NCBI GenBank assembly: GCA_024280135.1
Contig: JAJRQS010000368.1
Location: 1 to 8,133, forward strand
Length of the DNA stretch: 8,133 nt
DNA from: Bacteroidota bacterium
Lineage (GTDB): Bacteria > Bacteroidota > Bacteroidia > Chitinophagales > Saprospiraceae
Reading direction: 5' to 3'
Shown: piece by piece, positions 1-6,472 of the stretch
How the letters are laid out: the number at the start of each line of letters is the position of its first letter
Numbering within the stretch: the first letter of the stretch is position 1
Notes under the pieces: model-generated
Databases searched by the model: none
Told to the model about the DNA's origin: nothing
Seen by the model: only the letters and a program-made list of their open reading frames with translations
Made by a program: the position numbers and the translations under genes

Positions 1-229
1 AAATAAACGCGACCAAAGGAAGCAAATAAACGCGACCAAAGGAAGCAAATAAACGCGACCGAAGGAAGCAAATAAACGCGACCAAAGGAAGCAAATAAAC
101 GCGACCAAAGGAAGCAAATAAACGCGACCAAAGGAAGCACATAAACGCGACCGAAGGGAGCAAATAAACGCGACCAAAGGAGCAAATAAACGCGACCAAA
201 GGGAGCAAATAAACGCGACCAAAGGGAGC
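1..229. repeat. Tandem array of ten 23-nt units with a conserved 15-nt imperfect dyad
   Basis: Ten head-to-tail copies start at 1, 24, 47, 70, 93, 116, 139, 162, 184 and 207. Each is a spacer AAATAAAC followed by a core GCGACC-AAA-GGAAGC; copy 8 is 22 nt. The core can fold on itself: outer GC pairs with GC, inner CC pairs with GG, two purine mismatches lie between them, and the loop is AAA or GAA. Changes between copies fall at unit position 15 (first loop base, copies 3 and 7), position 20 (inner mismatch, copies 7, 9 and 10), position 2 (spacer, copy 7) and a one-base loss within the GGA tract of copy 8. Apart from that loss, no proposed Watson-Crick position varies. The forward strand has a TAA in every unit and so is not coding. 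The array starts at the window edge, so its true size is unknown. No function is recognised. Confidence 0.97.
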
Positions 230-240
230 AAATATTTTAC

Positions 241-248
241 TATCTTTG
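241..248 (+). promoter_or_regulatory. Bacteroidota -7 promoter box (TATCTTTG) for the five-gene operon
   Basis: TATCTTTG is an exact match to the Bacteroidota primary-sigma -7 consensus TAnnTTTG. It lies 13 nt before the proposed TTG start of the pseudouridine synthase, just after the last repeat copy. No TTTG-like -33 element is seen at the usual spacing, which would fall inside repeat copy 10. If transcription starts about 6 nt after the box, the leader is only about 6-8 nt. The match is seen directly; promoter activity is inferred. Confidence 0.68.
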
Positions 249-261
249 CAGCAAAAAGCAA

Positions 262-993
262 TTGAAGCGAATTAAACTAGACATTATTTTTGAGGACGAC
301 GATTTGGTCATTCTCAACAAGCCAGCTTTATTACTGACCATTCCAGATAGACACTCTGCTGAAAAGCCCAATCTACTCACCATGCTCAATAAAAAGTATG
401 GCAAGATTTTTATCGTACATCGGTTGGATAAAGAAACGAGTGGTATTATTTTGTTTGCAAAAAATGCAACGGCGCATCGAACCATGAGCATCGCTTTTGA
501 GAAACGTCATGTTGAAAAAACATATCTAGCATTAGTAGAAGGAAAGATGCTCCAGGAAGAAGGTGTCATCGACAAACCACTCGCACCCTCTATGACTCGA
601 TATAACAAAATGGTCATCGCTAAACGCGGAAAAGCCTCTAAGACCAGTTATAAAATTTTAGAAAAATTCAAGTATTATACCTTAGTAGAAGCCAATATTC
701 ACTCTGGACGTTTGCACCAAATACGGGTACATTTAACTTCAATTGGTTACCCATTAGCCATTGATTTTCTATATGGTAATAAAACTGAATTCAAGTTATC
801 TTTTATCAAGAAAAAGAGACTTAATTTATCCAAACATGAAGAAGAAAGGCCTCTGATGACAAGGACGACTTTGCATGCTTATACGTTGAGCATATATCAT
901 CCTACTACAAATGAACGTTTAACATTCAAAGCCGAACTGCATAAGGATTTTAGAGCAGTGATTGCACAACTACGCAAGTGGAATAAACTTTAA
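262..993 (+). CDS. RluA-family RNA pseudouridine synthase
   Basis: This 243-residue protein should convert specific uridines in rRNA or tRNA to pseudouridine in the cytoplasm. It carries the RluA-family signature HRLDKETSG at about residues 53-61, with Asp56 as the expected catalytic nucleophile. The later family motif GRLHQIRVH lies at about 149-157. An N-terminal NKPALLLTIPDR stretch (about 19-30) corresponds to the usual KPxGL..P region but lacks the glycine. There is no N-terminal S4 RNA-binding domain, so its size resembles RluA or TruC rather than RluC or RluD. The start is TTG: the frame has no ATG before residue 41, which would remove the first conserved strand, and the frame is closed upstream by a TAA in the repeats. 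It is the first gene of a tight operon, 12 nt before the next gene. The target uridine cannot be read from the sequence. Confidence 0.93.
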   Translation: MKRIKLDIIFEDDDLVILNKPALLLTIPDRHSAEKPNLLTMLNKKYGKIFIVHRLDKETSGIILFAKNATAHRTMSIAFEKRHVEKTYLALVEGKMLQEEGVIDKPLAPSMTRYNKMVIAKRGKASKTSYKILEKFKYYTLVEANIHSGRLHQIRVHLTSIGYPLAIDFLYGNKTEFKLSFIKKKRLNLSKHEEERPLMTRTTLHAYTLSIYHPTTNERLTFKAELHKDFRAVIAQLRKWNKL

Positions 994-1005
994 AGAAACC
1001 TCAAC

Positions 1006-1503
1006 ATGAAATATTTAATATTTTTTTCAATCCTACTATTTTGGACAGGTTGCCAAAACTCCACGCCCATAAAATCAAAAGACAATCGTGTCGTTAAACC
1101 CGTCAAGAAAGCAAATGGCGACTATTCCGAAATCATCCGCATTGAAGACAGTATATTGGATGAACATGCCGATACCAACGCGATGGCAAAAATGACTTTC
1201 GAAAACCCAATATTTGATTTTGGCATAGTGAATGAAGGAGATATCGTGAAACATACTTTTCACTACAAAAACACTGGCAGAAAACCACTTATGCTTAAAG
1301 TAGCACACTCCACTTGTGGTTGCACGGTACCCCATTATAACGCAGAAACACCCTTGCCACCAGGTGAGCGGGATTCGATAGTGGTCACTTTCAACACTAC
1401 GAACAAGCCCAATCGTCAAAGCAAGCCCATAACAGTTGTTGCAAATAGCTACCCAAACAAAGTAAAGTTGTATCTTCGCGGCTACGTAAACGAAAAAAAA
1501 TAA
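1006..1503 (+). CDS. DUF1573-domain lipoprotein
   Basis: This 165-residue protein starts with a short hydrophobic signal (residues 4-13) ending in FWTGC, a lipobox-like site with Cys16 as the probable lipidated residue. Trp at -3 is atypical, so lipidation is likely but not certain. After a polar linker, residues about 66-162 form a DUF1573 domain, an Ig-like beta fold common in Bacteroidota. Its marks are FDFG near residue 70, F-x-Y-K-N-T-G near 85-91, the STCGCT motif at 102-107 with Cys104 and Cys106, PPGE near 118-121, and a final LRG strand. The biochemical role of the family is not established; an envelope location is inferred. A DUF1573 gene directly before yajC is a recurrent Bacteroidota arrangement. 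It follows the pseudouridine synthase by 12 nt and precedes yajC by 3 nt, so it is probably cotranscribed with both. Confidence 0.9.
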   Translation: MKYLIFFSILLFWTGCQNSTPIKSKDNRVVKPVKKANGDYSEIIRIEDSILDEHADTNAMAKMTFENPIFDFGIVNEGDIVKHTFHYKNTGRKPLMLKVAHSTCGCTVPHYNAETPLPPGERDSIVVTFNTTNKPNRQSKPITVVANSYPNKVKLYLRGYVNEKK

Positions 1504-1506
1504 CAT

Positions 1507-1803
1507 ATGGAATATCTACCACTCATAGGCATGGTGCTGGTTTTTTACTTTTTCATGATTCGCCCACAAGCCAAGAAAGCTAAAGCACAAAAAAACTTTA
1601 GTGAAAGTTTGTCTAAAGGGGACGATGTAGTCACAAATAGTGGGCTAATTGGTAAAATATCTAAAATAGAAGATAACATCGTCACGATACAAACAGGTCA
1701 AAAAAATTATGTTCGGTTCTTTAGAGGCAGTATATCCAGGGAGATGACCGAAATTCTCCAAAAAGTGAACGCTGGTGAAGTCGTTGACACGAATGTCGAA
1801 TAA
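1507..1803 (+). CDS. yajC: Preprotein translocase accessory subunit YajC
   Basis: This 98-residue protein has one N-terminal membrane helix (about residues 4-18) followed at once by the YajC hallmark FFMIRPQ (15-21), a basic KKAKAQK stretch, and the small cytoplasmic domain with GDDVVTNSGLIGKI (about 38-51). YajC associates with SecDF and the SecYEG translocon in the inner membrane and assists protein export. Length and domain order are normal for the family. The ATG lies 3 nt after the stop of the lipoprotein gene. Its last 11 nt overlap the preferred start of ybbR, which suggests coupled translation. Confidence 0.96.
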   Translation: MEYLPLIGMVLVFYFFMIRPQAKKAKAQKNFSESLSKGDDVVTNSGLIGKISKIEDNIVTIQTGQKNYVRFFRGSISREMTEILQKVNAGEVVDTNVE

Positions 1804-2734
1804 TAAAGAAACGGAACAATCCTTCTTTACCATAGAAAGAGTCATTGTGATGGGCTGCTTTCTATTGGCTTTTATTTTTTGGTTTGTTGTAAAACTATCA
1901 AAAGAGTATCGAACGTCTAACGACCTTCATATAGTATGGGCTATTGCTGATACCTTATCATGGGCAAGCCCTCCCCCATCTGTAATCCATGTATCTTACG
2001 AAGGGGAAGGATGGTCACTTTTTGGCACTGCAAAAGAAAAAATAGTCCTAGAAACTAAAGACTTTCCCATTGGAGAAACGCTCTTAAACCGTCGTGAATT
2101 ATTAAACCGACTAGAGCGACATTATCCGAGCAATACCAAAATAGTTGATTTTACACCTGACCATTTTGTCCTACATCTAGATCGCAATATAAAAAAAATG
2201 CTCTGGGTCAAACCAGTGGTAGAACCGATATTTGGATCGGGATTAGTGCTATTTGGAAACACGACAGTTACACCCGACTCCGTCCTTGTCGCAGGACCTC
2301 TCCACATTTTGGATGGCATGACCTATATACAAACAGAAACATGGCGACCCGAGTTTCAAAAAGCACAAACGCTTACGGCATCACTCAATTTATTAGATGA
2401 AACACATACGCTATCCTTGCGACCTACAGAAGTTTCACTCAGTATGACTAGCGAAGAAGTAACTGAAAAATCATTTTTTGTGCCTATTGAATTGCTTAAC
2501 ATCAAAGATTCTGTTCGTGTTTTTCCAGATAAAATAAAAATTACTTTTTCTGTACCACTCAGTGAATTTGATAATATTAAACCCAAAGACTTTCAACTGG
2601 TTGCTGATTTTGCCAATATCAAGCCTGGAAGCAAAAACAACACACTCCCCATTCAAGTTAAAAAGCAACCACACCTAATTACCCATTTGCACTTCAGGGC
2701 TAAGTCAATCGAATTCTTTATCAAAAAAGAATAA
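1793..2734 (+). CDS. YbbR-like domain membrane protein
   Basis: With the ATG at 1793 this is a 313-residue protein. A GTG at 1775 would add six residues, but it would deepen the overlap with yajC from 11 to 29 nt, so the ATG is preferred. One membrane helix lies at about residues 15-33 (I-V-M-G-C-F-L-L-A-F-I-F-W-F), followed by a long extracytoplasmic part. The segment GSGLVLFGN (about 148-156) and then TPDSVLVAGPLHILDG (about 160-175) matches the YbbR repeat pattern of P-x-x-V-x-V-x-G-P followed by L-x-x-I/M. Firmicutes YbbR/CdaR proteins modulate a diadenylate cyclase; nothing here shows that role, and no cyclase gene is in the window. Bacteroidota genomes commonly keep ybbR right after yajC, as here. 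folC follows after 6 nt. An anchored envelope protein of unknown task is the safe reading. Confidence 0.84.
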   Translation: MSNNKETEQSFFTIERVIVMGCFLLAFIFWFVVKLSKEYRTSNDLHIVWAIADTLSWASPPPSVIHVSYEGEGWSLFGTAKEKIVLETKDFPIGETLLNRRELLNRLERHYPSNTKIVDFTPDHFVLHLDRNIKKMLWVKPVVEPIFGSGLVLFGNTTVTPDSVLVAGPLHILDGMTYIQTETWRPEFQKAQTLTASLNLLDETHTLSLRPTEVSLSMTSEEVTEKSFFVPIELLNIKDSVRVFPDKIKITFSVPLSEFDNIKPKDFQLVADFANIKPGSKNNTLPIQVKKQPHLITHLHFRAKSIEFFIKKE

Positions 2735-2740
2735 CAACCC

Positions 2741-4018
2741 ATGACTTACCCAGAGACTTTAGCTTATCTATACAATCGCTTGCCCATGTTTCAACGCATT
2801 GGTAATCAAGCATTTAAGAAAGATTTAACCAACATCAACAAACTGATGGAGGCTATGGACAACCCTCATCAACAATTCAAATCTATTCATATTGCAGGCA
2901 CCAATGGTAAAGGAAGTGTCACACATATTTTAGCTGCTTTATTAATGGGATCAGGCTTAAAAGTTGGATTATATACTTCTCCACATTATCGAGATTTTAG
3001 GGAACGAATCAAAATAAATGGACAACTCATACCCAAACGTAAGGTCTCAAAATTTGTCAAAAAAAATCAAACTTCGATTGAGCAAATTGAAGCCTCATTT
3101 TTTGAAGTAACAGTCGCAATGGCCTTTAGTTATTTTGCAGATGAAGAAGTAGATATTGCTATCATTGAGACAGGTCTTGGAGGACGGTTGGACTCAACTA
3201 ATATTATCACGCCCCTACTTTCTATCATTACTAATATTAGTTTGGATCATCAAAATATGTTGGGTGATACGCTTCCGCAAATAGCCTTTGAAAAAGCGGG
3301 TATTATAAAAAAAGATATCCCAATACTCATTGGAGAAGACCAAAAAGAAGTGTTGCCCGTTTTTAGGCGTAAGGCAAAAGAAGTAAATGCATCTCTATTC
3401 CTTGCGGACAAAATTGTCAATATTGAAATCCAAAAAAACAATTATAAAGGCATTCAAGGAAACGTTACTATTAAAAATAAAAACCATAAATTCCGAACGG
3501 ATATCAGTGGTGCCTACCAAGCAAAAAATATTTGCACAGCCATTTCAGCTTTTAGTTTGCTGAGTGAATCCGTCTTTCCCTTTTTAGTGTTCAATCCCAT
3601 TTGGCTCCAAGACATTCGAAACCAAACGCATTATATTGGACGTTGGACGATACTAGGAGACGCCCCTTTAATCATTGCCGAAAGTGCGCATAATAAAGCA
3701 GGTTTAAAATTATTAACAGCCGAAATAGCAACCATCTCCTACGATAATTTATTCATGGTCATCGGCACCGTCAACGACAAGGACCCATCCTATCTTTTTG
3801 ACATCCTCCCCAAAAATGGTTTCTATCATTTTGCAAAAGCTAATATTCCTCGTGGGCTAGATGCTAAAAAGTTATTAGAAATTGCTGAATCAAAGAACAT
3901 CAAAGGCAAAAGCTACTCATCCGTTTCCAGAGCCCTTAGCGCAGCCAAACGTAAAGCTAAAGCAAATGATTTAATTGTTATAGCTGGTAGTATTTTTGTA
4001 GTCGCGGAGGTAGTTTGA
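2741..4018 (+). CDS. folC: Folylpolyglutamate synthase / dihydrofolate synthase FolC
   Basis: This 425-residue Mur-ligase-superfamily enzyme should join glutamate to dihydropteroate and/or extend polyglutamate tails on folates in the cytoplasm, using ATP. Visible motifs, in order: the ATP P-loop AGTNGKGSV (52-60, Lys57), YTSPH (78-82), ETGLGGRLDSTN (143-154), the SLDH metal/nucleotide region (167-170), and EKAGIIK (184-190) with Lys185 in the position of the usually carbamylated lysine. The C-terminal domain has AHN at 316-318, preceded by ES where many homologues have D-G or D-A. Length is normal. It is the last gene of the operon, 6 nt after ybbR, and ends in TGA before a 207-nt gap. Motifs do not decide whether it is bifunctional. 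Confidence 0.96.
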   Translation: MTYPETLAYLYNRLPMFQRIGNQAFKKDLTNINKLMEAMDNPHQQFKSIHIAGTNGKGSVTHILAALLMGSGLKVGLYTSPHYRDFRERIKINGQLIPKRKVSKFVKKNQTSIEQIEASFFEVTVAMAFSYFADEEVDIAIIETGLGGRLDSTNIITPLLSIITNISLDHQNMLGDTLPQIAFEKAGIIKKDIPILIGEDQKEVLPVFRRKAKEVNASLFLADKIVNIEIQKNNYKGIQGNVTIKNKNHKFRTDISGAYQAKNICTAISAFSLLSESVFPFLVFNPIWLQDIRNQTHYIGRWTILGDAPLIIAESAHNKAGLKLLTAEIATISYDNLFMVIGTVNDKDPSYLFDILPKNGFYHFAKANIPRGLDAKKLLEIAESKNIKGKSYSSVSRALSAAKRKAKANDLIVIAGSIFVVAEVV

Positions 4019-4225
4019 CTTCATAGGCATAAATTCTTGACTTCAACGAACCTCCACTACTTCTTTAGTATCTACTTAAAAGGCTGGACAATCAACTGAA
4101 CCGGCTACTTTGACATCCTATGATTACCATCGGTACTAGTACGGGCTTTTGAGTCTAAAAGTACGCCTTTTCCACAAAAAAGGACAAGGATTACCAATAA
4201 CCCTTATATTTACAAAAAAAAAGTC
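4019..4225. other. Intergenic gap after folC with small dyads, no recognised gene
   Basis: No credible reading frame or RNA gene is seen. The region holds a perfect 10-bp palindrome GTACTAGTAC (4133-4142) and two successive hairpins with 6-nt loops: CTTTT (4146-4150) with AAAAG (4157-4161), and CCTTTT (4166-4171) with AAAAGG (4178-4183). A 9-nt direct repeat TTGACTTCA occurs at 4015-4023, over the folC stop, and at 4037-4045. GATTACCA occurs at 4122-4129 and 4189-4196. None is followed by a clear T-run on the forward strand, so no intrinsic terminator for the operon is called. Confidence 0.6.
4205..4212 (+). promoter_or_regulatory. Near-consensus -7 box (TATATTTA) for the serine hydrolase gene
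   Basis: TATATTTA matches TAnnTTTG at every fixed position but the last. It ends 13 nt before the ATG at 4226, the same distance as the exact box before the first operon. No -33 TTTG is visible at about 20 nt upstream. The A-rich stretch between box and ATG has no Shine-Dalgarno motif. The resemblance and spacing make it a reasonable but unproven promoter. Confidence 0.4.
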
Positions 4226-5677
4226 ATGCGTGTAATTTTCCAAACCTTCTTACTCTTCATTTTTAATTTTGCGCAAGCCCAATCAACGCCATTATTAAAT
4301 GAGCCGAACCTTCCGAGGTTTGAAACGACTTTAACTATTCCGCAAGGGATGCGCCCCAAGCATCCAATAGCTAACCGAGAATTTCCAATGGCTCTAGCAG
4401 ATAGTTTTCAAATGGCATTAGAGGTTCTCCGTGATTCTTTGGATTCTAAAGGGCTTTCAGCCACTGTGTTAGCCAATAATGGAGATAGTTGGAGTGGTGC
4501 AGCGGGTATATCCCATTTGAATACACCCATGACTACTGATATGTATTTAGGGATGGGCTCATTATCGAAATCTATTACGGCTGCTTGTCTCTTAAAACTA
4601 CAAGAAGAAGGACTCGTGGACTTGGATGATCCTATTAGTTCATACCTACCTTCCTATCCAAATATTTCTGGAATCATCACTATCCGTCAATTATTAAATC
4701 ATAAAAGCGGTGTCTTTGATGTACTTGAACACCCAAGTGTTCTGGATAGTATGCAAGCTAATTTTTCAAGAATCTGGGCTCCAGATGAAGTACTTAATAC
4801 CTTTGTCAACACCGCCTACTTTGCTCCAGGAACAAATTGGAAATATTCAAACACCAACTATATTTTGGCAGGTTTAATTATTGAAAAGGTGACAAATCTA
4901 AGTTTTCATGAAGCAGTCAAAACCAAAATACTAGAACCCATTGGATTGCAAGACCTATTTTTAAATCCTTATGAAACTACTTCAGGTGATATTGCCCATG
5001 TTTGGATATTTAATAGTGCTTTTCAGACAAAAGTTGATTTGGATGCTTTAAATGTAACACCCATCTCTATATATTCAACGGCATGGGCTGCTGGTGCCTA
5101 TTTCTCTAGACCCGCTCAAGTTGCCAAATGGCTCAATGCATTATTGACTGGACAAGTATTATCTGCTCCTAGCCTGACCCAGATGCAGGGCTTTGTTGAG
5201 GCAGGTGACAATGAATATGGTTTAGGTCTAATGAAAATATCCAATGGAACACAAAGTTTTATTGGGCACCAAGGCTATATTCTATATAGTTCTCTTGGTT
5301 TTTATGATCCCATAACCCAATTAACGATAGTCATACAATCAAACGATGCCACCTCTACGGACTTAAGTGCTTTTTTGGCGAAAGCATATACCATGTATTA
5401 CAATGAAGTCGTCAGCAATCAAAACTTGTCATACACCGACGGCGTGGCTTATCCTAATCCTGCCCTTCACCAAATTCAATTAATGCTCCCCACTAATTTT
5501 AATACCCAATACAAAATACAACTAACGGATATACTCGGCCGTCCCCTTTCGGTAAAAGTTCTTGCACAAAATGACCAGCAAGTATCCTTGGATATAAGTG
5601 CACTTTCTAGTGGTCTATTCTTTGCTGAAATAATAAACGGCAAGGAGATTATTACTTATAAGTTTGCAGTAAAATGA
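4226..5677 (+). CDS. Secreted serine hydrolase (beta-lactamase/S12 family) with T9SS type A sorting domain
   Basis: This 483-residue protein has a signal peptide (about residues 1-18, hydrophobic, ending A-Q-A) for Sec export. The catalytic domain (about 60-395) shows the three S12/class C beta-lactamase-fold motifs: S-L-S-K at 112-115 (nucleophile Ser112, Lys115), Y-S-N at 207-209, and H-Q-G at 348-350 in the position of the K/H-x-G box. The C-terminal region (about 406-483) is a T9SS type A sorting domain: a Y-P-N-P start (409-412), L-T-D-I-L-G-R at 433-439, a D-I-S-A-L-S-S-G-L-F turn, and a final short strand with basic residues. It should therefore cross the outer membrane by T9SS and be released or surface-attached. 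The substrate is unknown; esterase, D-Ala peptidase or peptidase-like activity is as likely as beta-lactam hydrolysis. Its last 22 nt overlap the convergent tpiA. Confidence 0.92.
   Translation: MRVIFQTFLLFIFNFAQAQSTPLLNEPNLPRFETTLTIPQGMRPKHPIANREFPMALADSFQMALEVLRDSLDSKGLSATVLANNGDSWSGAAGISHLNTPMTTDMYLGMGSLSKSITAACLLKLQEEGLVDLDDPISSYLPSYPNISGIITIRQLLNHKSGVFDVLEHPSVLDSMQANFSRIWAPDEVLNTFVNTAYFAPGTNWKYSNTNYILAGLIIEKVTNLSFHEAVKTKILEPIGLQDLFLNPYETTSGDIAHVWIFNSAFQTKVDLDALNVTPISIYSTAWAAGAYFSRPAQVAKWLNALLTGQVLSAPSLTQMQGFVEAGDNEYGLGLMKISNGTQSFIGHQGYILYSSLGFYDPITQLTIVIQSNDATSTDLSAFLAKAYTMYYNEVVSNQNLSYTDGVAYPNPALHQIQLMLPTNFNTQYKIQLTDILGRPLSVKVLAQNDQQVSLDISALSSGLFFAEIINGKEIITYKFAVK
5654..5663. repeat. 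10-bp palindrome across the tpiA stop codon
   Basis: ACTTATAAGT is a perfect palindrome inside the overlap of the two convergent genes and includes the tpiA stop (TTA on the forward strand at 5656-5658). It is too short, and lacks T-runs, to be called a bidirectional terminator. It may be chance in A+T-rich DNA. Confidence 0.35.
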
Positions 5678-6462
5678 GCAACATTTATTCTATCGGCCTT
5701 GCTCTGTTTTTTTGCTGCTTGAATGATGGCCACAAAATCTTCAGCTTTTAAAGATGCTCCTCCAATCAAGCCGCCATCAACATCAGGTTGTTTGAATATT
5801 TCAAGCGCATTAGCAGGTTTAACGCTTCCACCATAAAGGATAGACACATTATCCGCTAATTTGTCTCCCATTTTCTTTCTTACTGCAGCTCGAATGGCAA
5901 AGTGCATGTCTTGTGCTTGTTCTGGTGAAGCCGTTTTACCTGTTCCAATTGCCCAAATAGGTTCATAGGCAATAACGATTTGTTTAAATTCTTTTGGCGA
6001 AAGCTTAAAAATAGTCGCTGTTAATTGACGTACAACATATTGAAAGTGAGTTCCTTTCTCTCTAATCGAGAGGGACTCTCCACAACAAAAAATCACCTTA
6101 CGCTTATTATCTATTGACAGTTTTGTTTTAGCTAATAGGACCGTATTATTTTCCTTTTGATACTGTCTTCTCTCTGAGTGCCCTATTATCACATACTTTA
6201 CGTCAATATCTTTAACCATATCAACAGAAATCTCACCGGTATAAGCACCACTCTGTTCATGATGAACGTTTTGCGCAGCTGCAAAAAAGCCTTTATGGCC
6301 TTTTAGCAATGCTTGAGTTTGTTGCAAATGTGTAGCTGGTGCACCAAAAACAACTTTTACTTTACCTGGTTTTGCTTTTTTTAGTACTTCTTTAACCAGT
6401 TTTTTACCGCTTTTAGCTGTGGTATTCATTTTCCAATTTCCTGCTACTACAAATTTTCTCAT
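5656..6462 (-). CDS. tpiA: Triosephosphate isomerase
   Basis: This 268-residue TIM-barrel enzyme interconverts dihydroxyacetone phosphate and glyceraldehyde 3-phosphate in glycolysis and gluconeogenesis in the cytoplasm. All key residues are present: Asn9 and Lys11 in GNWKMN, His95 in GHSERR, Glu167 in the signature AYEPIWAIGTG (165-175), the mobile loop AIGTGKT (171-177), and the phosphate-binding GGS (211-213) and GG (234-235). Bacterial family members are usually about 250 residues; this one carries an extra polar tail after F-V-A-I-I-Q-A-A (about residue 250). The final codons of that tail are read opposite the end of the serine hydrolase gene. It stands alone, with its own promoter box 10 nt upstream of the ATG. 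No terminator is visible at the convergent end. Confidence 0.98.
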   Translation of the reverse strand: MRKFVVAGNWKMNTTAKSGKKLVKEVLKKAKPGKVKVVFGAPATHLQQTQALLKGHKGFFAAAQNVHHEQSGAYTGEISVDMVKDIDVKYVIIGHSERRQYQKENNTVLLAKTKLSIDNKRKVIFCCGESLSIREKGTHFQYVVRQLTATIFKLSPKEFKQIVIAYEPIWAIGTGKTASPEQAQDMHFAIRAAVRKKMGDKLADNVSILYGGSVKPANALEIFKQPDVDGGLIGGASLKAEDFVAIIQAAKKQSKADRINVAHFTANL

Positions 6463-6472
6463 CTTTTTTTTG

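Noticed and set aside
1..229. CRISPR array
   Set aside because: The units are contiguous and the 8-nt stretch between dyads is the same in every copy, so there are no variable spacers. No cas gene is nearby.
1..229. Replication-origin iterons
   Set aside because: The unit length (23 nt) is in the iteron range, but there is no replication initiator gene, no DnaA-box-like sequence was seen, and the neighbours are chromosomal housekeeping genes.
240..491. 83-codon reverse-strand open frame opposite the pseudouridine synthase
   Set aside because: It is antisense to conserved catalytic motifs of a real gene and has no recognisable features.
1075..1506. 143-codon reverse-strand open frame opposite the DUF1573 gene
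   Set aside because: It lies entirely antisense to a well-supported gene and its first codons, and its translation shows no family motif or sensible composition.
1775..1792. GTG start for the YbbR protein
   Set aside because: It would lengthen the overlap with yajC to 29 nt. The ATG at 1793 gives a normal N-terminus just before the membrane helix.
4107..4113. TACTTTG as a -7 promoter box
   Set aside because: It is one base short of the TAnnTTTG spacing and lies more than 110 nt from the next start codon.
4090..4165. Small reverse-strand peptide remnants in the gap after folC
   Set aside because: Short readable stretches occur in two reverse frames, but stops interrupt them every 10-20 codons and no family is recognised. 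They do not support a pseudogene call.
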